A DNA stretch of 64,000 bases. It comes from Halobacillus litoralis (GTDB lineage Bacteria > Bacillota > Bacilli > Bacillales > Halobacillaceae). This document shows, in pieces, positions 54,999 to 63,901 of the stretch (position 1 is the first letter of the stretch; each line of letters starts with the position of its first letter). The stretch is from positions 1,606,001-1,670,000 of the forward strand of contig NZ_CP129016.1 in the NCBI RefSeq assembly GCF_020524085.2, written 5' to 3'. The position numbers were made by a program, and so were the translations under genes. The notes beneath the pieces were generated by a model. The model had not been told where the DNA came from. It did no database searches and saw only the letters and a program-made list of their open reading frames with translations.

Positions 54999-56801
54999 GT
55001 GAGTATATTGAATTTTACGGATTGTAAAAACTACTTTTCATTATATGAAATCAAGCGGACGTTTTCCTTATTAGCTCCTTATATTAAAAGGCATAAAATT
55101 CCTTATCTGGGGTTATTTATTTTGATGTTTGTAGACATTGCGCTTGTCATTGCATTCGCCTGGTTCTTCGGGAATATCATAGACGCTGCGGTTCAGAGTG
55201 ATTTTGATCGCCTTCAAAAAATGATTGTAGCGGGGATTGGAATATCAGTAGTAAGTATGAGTGTGAACTTTATCGATACTTTATTGGAAACGAAAGCCTT
55301 GAATGCTGTGAAAAGAGATTTGAATGTGGATCTTTACAGCCATGTCTTGAAAATAAATGGAAAGGACTTTTCTCATTATCATTCGGGTGAGTTAATGTCT
55401 CATTTTACGAATGACCTTCACCAGATTGACGGTGTTATAGGGAGGGGGTTAATCAATTTAGTTCGACTCCCTTTAATTGCCTGTGCTGCTCTTATATATC
55501 TTATTCATATTAACTGGACCCTATCTCTGCTCGTTCTTTTAGTAGCGCCTTTGGCTGTCATAGGAGGTGCTTTATTCGGCTTCTTATTAAAAAATAACAG
55601 CCGCAAAATCCATGAATTAATTGGTGGAATCACAAAAAACTTGAACGAAACGTTTCAAGGAATCACGGTTATTCGCTCGTTTACTTTGGAACAACTCTTT
55701 TTGAAAAATTATAAGAAAAAGAATGATGATTTGTATGAGCTTGAAATGAAAGATGCAAAATTACGAGGGTGGTTTTATACGGGAGGAGAAGCTGTAGGGA
55801 CCATTACATTCTTGATCAGCGTACTTGTAGGGGCTTTTTTTGTGACGGATCAAGTCTTGACGGTGGGTGCATTGCTCACATTCATCAATTTGGTGAACCA
55901 TTTAGTTTATCCGTTGACAGGGCTTGCCGGCCAGTGGGCTGGTTATCAACGCTCTGCTTCAGCATTGGAACGAATCCTTCACCTGCTTGATCGGGCACAA
56001 GAAACTTCAGGAACGGCCATACCTTTCATAAACCATTCAACCCAATATCCTATTTCTTTTCATAACGTTAACTTCAGTTATGACGGGAAGTCGAACGTAA
56101 TTAGAGATATGGATCTTGATTTACCTACAGGAAAAATGACGGCGATTGTCGGACCAAGCGGAGCGGGTAAGTCCACGATGTTTCAGCTTCTACAAGGATT
56201 TTATCAACCGACTTCAGGGTCCATAATTTTCAACGGACAACCGATTGATCAAATGAATTTATCAGAATGGAGACAAATGATCGCCTATGTTCCCCAGGAA
56301 TCTTTCCTATTTAGTGGTTCTTTAAAGAAGAATCTAATATATGCCCGTCCCGATGTAACACAAACGGAAATGATCCAGGCGGCTAAAAATGCGAATATCC
56401 ATGATTTTATAGAGTCATTACCCGATGGTTATGATACAGAAATAGGAGAGCGGGGAATTAAACTCTCTGGTGGACAAAAACAGAGAGTAGCCATTGCCCG
56501 AGCTTTCTTGAAGGATTCCCCTATTCTTCTGTTAGATGAAGCTACTTCGTCCTTGGACCATGAAACAGAGTTTATGGTTAAAGAAGCTCTTGATCGTTTA
56601 ATGGTCGGGAGAACAACTTTAGTCATTGCCCACCGATTGTCTACGATAAGACATGCTGATCATATGGTTGTTTTGGACAAAGGAGAAATCGTACAGCAGG
56701 GAAATCATGAGCACTTGATTGCAAAAGACGGGTTGTATAAGGATTTGTATCAGAAACAGTATTTCATTAAAGAGGGACATGCATGGAAGGCTCATGCATA
56801 A
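54999..56801 (+). CDS. ABC exporter of the second RiPP cluster
   Basis: 600 residues: six-helix membrane domain (first about 330 residues), then Walker A IVGPSGAGKSTMFQL, Q-loop YVPQESFLFSG, signature LSGGQKQRVAIARA and Walker B ILLLDEATSSLDHE. No peptidase domain. A paralogue of the exporter at 51495 with clear differences, so it probably carries its own peptide. GTG start at 54999, 4 bases after the peptidase gene. Confidence 0.9.
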   Translation: MSILNFTDCKNYFSLYEIKRTFSLLAPYIKRHKIPYLGLFILMFVDIALVIAFAWFFGNIIDAAVQSDFDRLQKMIVAGIGISVVSMSVNFIDTLLETKALNAVKRDLNVDLYSHVLKINGKDFSHYHSGELMSHFTNDLHQIDGVIGRGLINLVRLPLIACAALIYLIHINWTLSLLVLLVAPLAVIGGALFGFLLKNNSRKIHELIGGITKNLNETFQGITVIRSFTLEQLFLKNYKKKNDDLYELEMKDAKLRGWFYTGGEAVGTITFLISVLVGAFFVTDQVLTVGALLTFINLVNHLVYPLTGLAGQWAGYQRSASALERILHLLDRAQETSGTAIPFINHSTQYPISFHNVNFSYDGKSNVIRDMDLDLPTGKMTAIVGPSGAGKSTMFQLLQGFYQPTSGSIIFNGQPIDQMNLSEWRQMIAYVPQESFLFSGSLKKNLIYARPDVTQTEMIQAAKNANIHDFIESLPDGYDTEIGERGIKLSGGQKQRVAIARAFLKDSPILLLDEATSSLDHETEFMVKEALDRLMVGRTTLVIAHRLSTIRHADHMVVLDKGEIVQQGNHEHLIAKDGLYKDLYQKQYFIKEGHAWKAHA

Positions 56802-56815
56802 GGAGGAACAGGGGT

Positions 56816-57885
56816 ATGATTCACACATTTATCAATCATCTTTATTCAAAGGATTCTCTTAGTGTGTTGAATTATCAAACCTTGATTGAAGAGGTAGAGA
56901 AGGACGGAGTAGCTCCGCAAATTTATGGGATATTGGTTCACCAGGGGAGGCTGGAAGAGACCCCACTTTTCTTTCAAGTGCGTTTACTGGAGAAGGTGAA
57001 TCATAACAGGTATTCATCTGTTTTTATTAAATGTGAAACAGACCGAATCCTTAACCACTGTGAAAAACTTCAATATGAGCTTATTCCATTGAAGGGTGTT
57101 TATTTCGCGGAAGAATATTTTGGCAATTTCACACACCGAACCACCAGTGATATTGACATTTTGGTAAGAAAAGAAAGGGTGGATGATCTCATTCAGTTAG
57201 TGAAAGAGTTAGGATTTGTAGAGGAAGAATCCTATATAGCCGGTCATTTCCATCGCTCTTTCAGTAAACCTTTGCCCCATTCAGATATACCTTTGACGGT
57301 AGAAATCCACTGGGAACTGATGAGACCTGATACTTCTTCTGTCGATACAGAGCTTTTATGGTCTCACGCTGTACCATTTAAAAACTACGCCAGTATAAAA
57401 AAAGCTCTCTCCTACACACACTTTTTATTTTATGTGCCTTCATGCCTGGAGACATAATCTTGACTCAATAAAACATGACCTGGATGTTATTCAGACTATG
57501 AACCATATGCCGGTGAATGTAGCAGAGGTATTACATCTAGCCAGACGTCATCAGACCTATAAACGCATAACCCGGACGTTAGCCATTTTATATGAACGAT
57601 ATCCTATACTTCGTGAAAAATATCCTTCTCCCCAGGTTAAAGGTCTTTGGTTCAATAAAATTGAAAAATTCAGTTGGAGTAAACCAGTGATTTTTTTTTG
57701 ATTATCAAGTGTTGAGTTATGATACGTGTAAACATCGAGTGAAAGAAACAGGAAGGTTGTTTCTCTCACCTGAAAGCAATCAATATGTTCAATGGAAACT
57801 AAAAGTCATCAAGAATAGATTGTTCGATCTATATGTATGGCATAAGCAGCAGGTACTCAATATGATTAAGATCATTAAGTTATAG
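56816..57885 (+). pseudogene. Nucleotidyltransferase-family protein of the second cluster, two frameshifts
   Basis: ATG 56816 follows AAGGAGG. KGVYFAEEYFGNFTHRTTSD leading into IDILVR is the same GxG...DxD core as in the protein at 50302. The frame ends at 57457 just where YTHFLF should join LHAWRHNLDSIKHDLDV in another frame; a surplus T in the runs 57422-57431 explains it. A second surplus T in T9 at 57691-57699 ends that frame at 57701, after which DYQVLSYDTCKHRVKETGRL continues to a stop at 57885. Corrected, the protein has 355 residues. Two surplus T residues in T-runs point to sequencing error. Confidence 0.85.
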
Positions 57886-57903
57886 TTTCGGAGGGAATGA
57901 CGG

Positions 57904-58881
57904 GTGAAAAAAATGATCCTCTTATTTATGATAGCCACTACTCTTTTAATCATTTTAGTCATTCCTTATACCATTTGGGATAACAAGAGGGTAAAAATAG
58001 TTAATGAAGCAATCGCTGTAGAAGGATTACCAGATGCGCTTCAGGGTTTTAAAATATTACAGGTGTCTGACCTTCACGAGAAGACCTTTGGTAAGAATCA
58101 GGAAAAACTAATTAGTACAATAAATTCTTTGGATTATGATCTGATCCTCTTTACTGGAGACATGATGGATGGGGTAAACAGTGAAAACACAGCGCCTTTT
58201 TTTAATCTGATCGATGGAATTAATAATAAACAACATGCCTACTATGTCGCTGGTAATACAGACCCGGCCAATTATGATATAGAGGAAGGCACTTTGGTTA
58301 AAAGTCATTTTATTCAGGAAACAGAAAAACGAGGGGTGAAACTCCTTGAATCTATTGAAGTCATTGAGCACCAAGGGGAACAACTTAACCTCCTTGACTT
58401 CGAACTTTCTATTCTGAAACCTGAGAATGGATTTGTTGTTGCAAATGGGAGAGTGAAACCCAAGTATTCTAAAACAGAGCCTTATATCCAATACCATAAT
58501 CAATTATTGCAAGAAATAAATCAAATGAATGATGAAGGGATTACAATAGCGCTCAATCACTATCCCGTTTCTGATCCACGAATCGATCAAATCAATAAGA
58601 CTTCTTATTATAATTTTGGGGAATACGATTTAATTATTGCTGGCCACTATCATGGCGGGCAAATCCGCTTACCTTTTTTGGGTGCGCTTTTTATTCCGGA
58701 GCCTTTTTATGAGAATGGAGGGTTTATGCCCCCTAGAAATCGTGTGAAAGGACTTTGGGAATACAGAGGAACAAAACAATATGTAAGTGCGGGCTTAGGA
58801 AGTAGTGATGCTATAAATCTCCTGAACTTTCGTCTGTTAAACACTCCAGAAATCAATAGGATTACCTTGAAAAAAGATTAG
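57904..58881 (+). CDS. Membrane-anchored metallophosphoesterase
   Basis: 325 residues from GTG 57904, 8 bases after GGAGGG. N-terminal membrane helix (about 3-23), then metal motifs VSDLHEKTFG, FTGDMMDG, AGNTDPAN, LNHYP and AGHYHGGQIR. The usual GNH(D/E) is GNTD here, so the catalytic His is Thr, an odd substitution. YkuE/YpbG-like enzymes hydrolyse lipid or nucleotide phosphates at the membrane surface. It follows the RiPP cluster by 18 bases and might be on the same transcript. Confidence 0.85.
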   Translation: MKKMILLFMIATTLLIILVIPYTIWDNKRVKIVNEAIAVEGLPDALQGFKILQVSDLHEKTFGKNQEKLISTINSLDYDLILFTGDMMDGVNSENTAPFFNLIDGINNKQHAYYVAGNTDPANYDIEEGTLVKSHFIQETEKRGVKLLESIEVIEHQGEQLNLLDFELSILKPENGFVVANGRVKPKYSKTEPYIQYHNQLLQEINQMNDEGITIALNHYPVSDPRIDQINKTSYYNFGEYDLIIAGHYHGGQIRLPFLGALFIPEPFYENGGFMPPRNRVKGLWEYRGTKQYVSAGLGSSDAINLLNFRLLNTPEINRITLKKD

Positions 58882-58944
58882 TAATCTAAGTTTCAAAATT
58901 ATATAATAGGTATAGATTGCTATAAAGATGGAGTGAATTGGAAG

Positions 58945-59886
58945 ATGAGTCGTTCTAAAAAACACGAGAAGAAAAAAGGTCGATGGTGGAAGGTATCCCT
59001 TGTTTTATTAGTGTTGTTGTTATTACCAGTAGGTGTTTATGCTTACTCTGTATATAGCGGGGCTAAAAATACGGTGGATTCGAAAATGCATCAACAAGTT
59101 GCATCCATTGATCATGAATTGACAGAGAAAAAGCGAAAAGAAAAAGAACCGCTCAACATTTTGCTGATGGGCGTTGATGAAAGAGCTGGAGATTCCGGGC
59201 GTTCTGACGCTTTAATGGTGTTGTCTGTTGATCCAAACGAGAATCGCAGCCAAATCATCAGTATCCCTCGTGATACACGCACGGAGATGGTCGGCGATTC
59301 TTCTCAAGCGGGAAATCTAGATAAAATCAATCATGCTTACGCTTTCGGTGGAGCAGATATGGCCATTCAAACGGTTGAGAATTTTCTTGATATCGATCTC
59401 GACTACTATGTTCAAGTGAACATGGAAGGTTTGGAAGAAATGGTGGATGCTGTTGGTGGAATTACCATCCAGAACGATATTGAATGGTATGGGAAGGATA
59501 ACTTCCATTATAAAAAAGGTGAACTGACCATGGATGGGGAAGAAGCTTTAGGCTATGTTCGTATGCGTTATGACGATCCTAAGGGTGACCTTGGGCGTAA
59601 CGAACGCCAACGTAAAGTCATCCAAGGAATTGTAGATAAAGGGATGAATGTCGGATCCATTAATAAAATTGGTAATGTCATGGACGTTCTTGGTAAGAAT
59701 GTTGCTACCAATATGGATTTTAGTACGATGCAGGATTTGATGAAGAACTATAGTGGGGCGAGAGAAAATCTTTCCACTTATCAGATGACGGGGACAGGCA
59801 CTAAGATTAATGGAATTTATTATTTGGAAGTTCCGAATCAGGAAGTAGAAGATGTACGAGAAATGATACTTGATTTTAATTCGTAA
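58945..59886 (+). CDS. LytR-CpsA-Psr family protein
   Basis: 313 residues from ATG 58945 (GTG 58933 possible). Short basic cytoplasmic start, one membrane helix (about 14-35), and an extracellular LCP domain with LLMGVDERAGDSGRSDALMV, IISIPRDTRTEMVG and YVRMRYDDPKGDLGRNERQR, the pyrophosphate- and lipid-binding residues. Such enzymes attach teichoic acids or capsule polymers to peptidoglycan, so it may anchor the EPS made by the cluster upstream or serve general wall polymers. Confidence 0.9.
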   Translation: MSRSKKHEKKKGRWWKVSLVLLVLLLLPVGVYAYSVYSGAKNTVDSKMHQQVASIDHELTEKKRKEKEPLNILLMGVDERAGDSGRSDALMVLSVDPNENRSQIISIPRDTRTEMVGDSSQAGNLDKINHAYAFGGADMAIQTVENFLDIDLDYYVQVNMEGLEEMVDAVGGITIQNDIEWYGKDNFHYKKGELTMDGEEALGYVRMRYDDPKGDLGRNERQRKVIQGIVDKGMNVGSINKIGNVMDVLGKNVATNMDFSTMQDLMKNYSGARENLSTYQMTGTGTKINGIYYLEVPNQEVEDVREMILDFNS

Positions 59887-59918
59887 GCTACTCTTTTATA
59901 GGGGAGCTTTTTTTTTGC
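59885..59918 (+). terminator. Intrinsic terminator after the LCP gene
   Basis: AAGCTACTC pairs with GGGAGCTT (one mismatch), followed by a run of nine T residues. Confidence 0.85.
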
Positions 59919-60042
59919 GGAATTTGATGGGAAGTGGCGAGATTGTATTATTACCTGGGAAATATACGTCGGATTTTGTGAAATAATTTAAGGTAAGTTC
60001 ATCTATGGAAATGTCCATACTGTTTGCTAAAGGGGTGATGGT

Positions 60043-60147
60043 ATGGAGGAACATGAAGGTAACTTTTTCAAAGGACTTTTATGGGCTAGTCTTCTTTCTC
60101 TTCCAATTTGGGGAATCATTGTTATAGTTGCTTATTTCATTTGGTAA
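60043..60147 (+). CDS. Small single-pass membrane protein, function unknown
   Basis: 34 residues: an acidic start MEEHEGNFFKGLLWASLLSL then an uninterrupted hydrophobic stretch ending FIW. AAGGGGTGATGGT precedes the ATG. Its size and single helix resemble small membrane regulators or sporulation peptides of Bacillaceae; nothing specific can be said. It stands alone between two convergent terminators. Confidence 0.5.
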   Translation: MEEHEGNFFKGLLWASLLSLPIWGIIVIVAYFIW

Positions 60148-60191
60148 AAGAAACCTCTCCAATTAAACTTCACAAGAGCAATCATAAGATA

Positions 60192-60224
60192 AAAAAGGGG
60201 AAACCTCCAATATGAAGGCCTCCC
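60192..60224 (-). terminator. Terminator of the glycerate operon
   Basis: On the minus strand, GGGAGGCCT pairs with AGGTTTCCC (two G-U) and is followed by CTTTTTT. It lies 7 bases beyond the GntP stop. Confidence 0.75.
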
Positions 60225-60230
60225 TTAGAT

Positions 60231-61589
60231 TTATACCAGTATAAACCATAGAAATGAAGTGACAATGATCGCCGTAAGTCCTTGAAGCAACGTTCCCATC
60301 GTTTGAGCTTTGTAGGCTTGCGTGATGGACATTCCGCTGAATTCTTTTACGACCCAGAAATAGCTGTCGTTGACGTGGGAGACGACCATAGCGCCTGCAC
60401 CGACGGCCATGACGACGAGTGCCAGCGGGACAGCTCCTTCGATTCCGATTTGCGGAAGAAGGGGAGCAATTAATGTTGATGTGATGACAATGGCTGCTGT
60501 AGACGATCCTTGAGCACTCTTCAAGGCGGCTGCGATGATGAATGGAATGAAGATGAATACAGCTCCAACCGCTACTTCATTCCCAGCGATTCCTTTAATG
60601 AGATCAGCGATGCTTGTGGAGCTGATGACAGACCCAAACGCTCCACCTGCTCCTGTAATCAACAGGATAGGAGCGGCCTCTTTAATCCCGATTCCGACCC
60701 ATTGGGTCAGCGTTTCTTCATCATATTTTGGAAGAAGAGCGAAGGCGAATAACACACCAACGAGAAGAGCGACAACAGGCGAACCTAGGAATAGGAAGAA
60801 TGAAAATAGCGGACTTTCCCATCCAGCGAAAGTGATGACAGAGCTGAATCCGATCAAAAGAATCGGAACTAAAATAGGAGCGAATGATTTAGTGGCTGAA
60901 GGCATATCGCCAAAACTGCTGACGACCTCGTCGTAATCATAGAGAGCGTCCTCTTCACTTTGGTCAATATGAATTTTAGTGCCGGCTTTGACCGCCCAAA
61001 GGTATCCAACCAGGATAGCAGGAATGGCAACGATGATACCGAATAAAATGACCGTTCCTAAATAATTTTGGGCACCGATATTTCCTGCGGCTGCGATAGG
61101 TCCAGGAGTAGGTGGCACTAAGGTGTGCGTGGCGAACAGACCTGTGGATAAGGCAATCGCCATAGAGGCGACTGTAACTTTTGTTTTATTTGCAAGCGCT
61201 TTCTTTAATGAGGATAAAATAACATACCCTGAATCACAGAAAACGGGGATACTGACGATACTTCCGATGGCGCTCATCGCGAGCTGTGGTCTTTTTTCCC
61301 CGACGATTCTTAAGACGACTTCAGCCATACGTAAGGCAGCGCCTGATTTTTCTAAAATGACACCGATGATTGTACCGAATACGATGACGAGTCCTATACC
61401 TCCCATCAATCCTCCGAACCCGCTATTGACAGCCTCTACGACATCTCCAAGTGGCATACCAGATAATATTCCGATAGCAAAAGCAGAAATCAAAAGGGAA
61501 AGGAAAGGGTGGAGGTTGAATTTTGCCGTGGCTAAAATGACGAATAAAACACCGAGTAAAATAATAAGTACAAGTCCGAAACCTTCCAT
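60231..61589 (-). CDS. GntP-family gluconate/glycerate:H+ symporter
   Basis: 452 residues, about 12-14 hydrophobic segments. The LVIVFGTIIGVILEKSGAAL, CDSGYVILSSLKKALA and ALSTGLFATHTLVPPTPGPI motifs are those of GntP transporters. Beside a glycerate kinase and a CdaR-type regulator, D-glycerate is a more probable substrate than gluconate. It follows the kinase by 17 bases and ends the operon. Confidence 0.9.
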   Translation of the reverse strand: MEGFGLVLIILLGVLFVILATAKFNLHPFLSLLISAFAIGILSGMPLGDVVEAVNSGFGGLMGGIGLVIVFGTIIGVILEKSGAALRMAEVVLRIVGEKRPQLAMSAIGSIVSIPVFCDSGYVILSSLKKALANKTKVTVASMAIALSTGLFATHTLVPPTPGPIAAAGNIGAQNYLGTVILFGIIVAIPAILVGYLWAVKAGTKIHIDQSEEDALYDYDEVVSSFGDMPSATKSFAPILVPILLIGFSSVITFAGWESPLFSFFLFLGSPVVALLVGVLFAFALLPKYDEETLTQWVGIGIKEAAPILLITGAGGAFGSVISSTSIADLIKGIAGNEVAVGAVFIFIPFIIAAALKSAQGSSTAAIVITSTLIAPLLPQIGIEGAVPLALVVMAVGAGAMVVSHVNDSYFWVVKEFSGMSITQAYKAQTMGTLLQGLTAIIVTSFLWFILV

Positions 61590-61606
61590 ATACTTCTCAC
61601 TCCTTT

Positions 61607-62734
61607 TTATTGTTTGGTGATGATTAACCTTGCGATTTGTCTTGTTGTCTCAAATAAATATTCTTCTGCGTTCTTCAGGCAGTTCTCCAACGACACAGGA
61701 CCTGGAGCTATGGAGTAACAACTCGTGAATCTCTCATTTAATGCTCCATAGTTTGTACCTAAACTCCCTGATAGGAGAATGACGGGCGTATGGTTATCTT
61801 TTGCCAGTTCAGCTACATACCCTGGCGCTTTTCCATAAAGAGTCTGTTCATCACTTTGTCCTTCTCCAGTAATGACATAATCAGCATCACGGATGGCGTC
61901 GTGGAGCTTGATGGCTTCGCCAACTAACTTTGCACCTGATTCAAGAAGCGCACCAATGGTAAGAAAAGCAAAACCAAGGCCGCCGGCTGCGCCAGCGCCC
62001 GGCGTGTTCATGATGTTCTTGCCAAGCACTTCTTCAATGAGTTTTCCATAATGGTCTAAAGCATGATCATAAGCATATACTTGCTGCTCGGTCGCTCTTT
62101 TTTGTGGGCCATAGATATGACTTGCTCCACGGTTCCCAGTCAGTGGATTGTCTACATCAGAAGCAACACGGATGGTAACGTCTTTGAGACGAGAGTCCAG
62201 TTTAGAAAAGTCCACCCGTTTCACGGCATGCAGGTCCTTTCCGTACATCCCTGTCTCCTGGTTATTTTCATCATAGGTCTTCATCCCAAGTGCCTGTAAC
62301 ATTCCGAGCCCACCATCATTCGTTGAGCTTCCCCCAATAGCTACGATCAAGTTCGTGCATCCCTCGTCTAACGCATGATGGATGGCCTGCCCGATGCCAT
62401 AGCTTGTTGTGTGATCAGGATTGCGTTTTTCTGTTGGGACCAGTGGTAAGCCGGCAATCTCTGCTCCTTCAATCACCGCCAGACCATCCTCCAGTTTTAC
62501 ATACCAGCTTTCCCGCTCTTCCCCTAACGGCCCTTTGCATGAAAAATGAACTTTTTCGTGCGGCACAGAAGTAGAAAATACTTCTAACGTGCCTTCTCCA
62601 CCATCGGCCATTGGTTTCATGATATTTTCTGAATCCGGGATGACTGAATGCCAAGCCTTTTTCATGATTTCAGCGACTTGAATGGAAGACAAACTCCCTT
62701 TGTAAGAATCAGGGGCAAAAACGACCTTCATCAT
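61607..62734 (-). CDS. glxK: Glycerate kinase (type I, GlxK/GarK family)
   Basis: 375 residues, the family length. VVFAPDSYKGSLSSIQVAEI, MADGGEGTLEVF, VAIGGSSTNDGGLGMLQALG and GAAGGLGFAF are the diagnostic segments. It phosphorylates D-glycerate (2-phosphoglycerate in this class), feeding lower glycolysis. Start ATG follows AAAGGAGGGGGA. Confidence 0.93.
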   Translation of the reverse strand: MMKVVFAPDSYKGSLSSIQVAEIMKKAWHSVIPDSENIMKPMADGGEGTLEVFSTSVPHEKVHFSCKGPLGEERESWYVKLEDGLAVIEGAEIAGLPLVPTEKRNPDHTTSYGIGQAIHHALDEGCTNLIVAIGGSSTNDGGLGMLQALGMKTYDENNQETGMYGKDLHAVKRVDFSKLDSRLKDVTIRVASDVDNPLTGNRGASHIYGPQKRATEQQVYAYDHALDHYGKLIEEVLGKNIMNTPGAGAAGGLGFAFLTIGALLESGAKLVGEAIKLHDAIRDADYVITGEGQSDEQTLYGKAPGYVAELAKDNHTPVILLSGSLGTNYGALNERFTSCYSIAPGPVSLENCLKNAEEYLFETTRQIARLIITKQ

Positions 62735-62854
62735 TCCCCCTCCTTTTCTAAAAGTGGTTACTTTCTATTCAACAGGAAATAAGAAGCGATAACAATTGAT
62801 GAGATATACAAAATATCAGAAAACTGTAAGCGTATTCTTGTGCAGTTGCACAAA

Positions 62855-63901
62855 TCAATGGTTTATTAGAATGGCTTGCAGGATGATCGCATCTTTGAAA
62901 TTCCGTGCATCCAGTCCTACTTTTTTATGGACTTGATCCAGCCGGTAATGAAGCGTATTTCGATGGACATGCAAATCATCAGCTGTCCGACTCATTTTCA
63001 AATCGTTATTGAAAAAAGTATGGAGCGTTTCCAAATAGGGTGTTTCTAATCGATCCAGACGGATGGCATAAGGTTCTGTGATTTCTATGTACGTGTCCTT
63101 TGTAATGCTTGAAAGAAGCCGTTCCACCTTAAGTGTCCCACTGTGAATGATTTCTCCGGCTTTTCCTGCAATGTCGATCGTCTGCGCTGCTTGTTGGAAA
63201 GATGTATAAATCCCTTTTGCACTATACCCTGGTTCACCAACAGCGGCAGGTCCATCTGTTTTGATTGGTGGGGTCTGCTCTTGAAATGGAAGAGGCATGA
63301 CCACTAAATTCTCGTGAAAAGGAAGAATGAAAAGCGGTTTGAGTTGCAGCTGTTCTGACTGTGTGCGCAGTCGCTCGACGAAATCAAAAGGTGCGTTTGT
63401 TTGGAAAACGAAGACCTGCCATGCCTTCTTAAGGTCTGCACGTAAAGAATAGCGGGCTTCTTTCTCCAGGTCTTCGGTTTCTTCGTCTGAAATGAGCCGA
63501 TGAAACCAGTGGTTCCACTGTCTTTCCTGATAAAAACTCTGCTTCTGGATATAGAGTTGTTCGAGCGCAATTTCGACCGATCCTTGAGTCATACCTGCTG
63601 CTTGATACACTTGATCTGGGTCTCCTGTTAAACCGACGACACCTGCGAGTTCGCCTTTATGAAAAATGGGAAGGTTGACTCCGGGTTTGGTGTTTGAAAA
63701 TTGGTCCACCATTTTGCTTGTAATTTGTTGGGCTTTCAGTGTTTTTATCACCTGTTGAGCTCCACCGTGTGTTTGGTAAATGCGCTCGGGATCGGTGCTG
63801 GCGACAATTTTTCCGGTAGGGTCCATGAGGTTGATCGGCACGTCGATGTATTGAGAGAGACGGTAAATAATTTCCTTTCCTAACTGAGCGGTGAGTTCCA
63901 C
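62855..63901 (-). CDS. cdaR: CdaR-family sugar-diacid/glycerate regulator
   Basis: 348 residues from GTG 63901, 11 bases after GGAGG. N-terminal sugar-diacid-binding domain (ELTAQLGKEIIYRLSQYIDV and INLMDPTGKIVASTDPERI), a middle GGDEF-like/CdaR domain and a C-terminal PucR-type helix-turn-helix (MSRTADDLHVHRNTLHYRLD). It should activate the kinase-permease pair in response to glycerate or a related acid. The 120-base gap after it holds the operon promoter. Confidence 0.88.
   Translation of the reverse strand: MELTAQLGKEIIYRLSQYIDVPINLMDPTGKIVASTDPERIYQTHGGAQQVIKTLKAQQITSKMVDQFSNTKPGVNLPIFHKGELAGVVGLTGDPDQVYQAAGMTQGSVEIALEQLYIQKQSFYQERQWNHWFHRLISDEETEDLEKEARYSLRADLKKAWQVFVFQTNAPFDFVERLRTQSEQLQLKPLFILPFHENLVVMPLPFQEQTPPIKTDGPAAVGEPGYSAKGIYTSFQQAAQTIDIAGKAGEIIHSGTLKVERLLSSITKDTYIEITEPYAIRLDRLETPYLETLHTFFNNDLKMSRTADDLHVHRNTLHYRLDQVHKKVGLDARNFKDAIILQAILINH

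Noticed and set aside
61191..61204. cre-like TGCAAGCGCTTTCT
   Set aside because: Lies deep within the gntP-family coding sequence with mismatches; probably chance.
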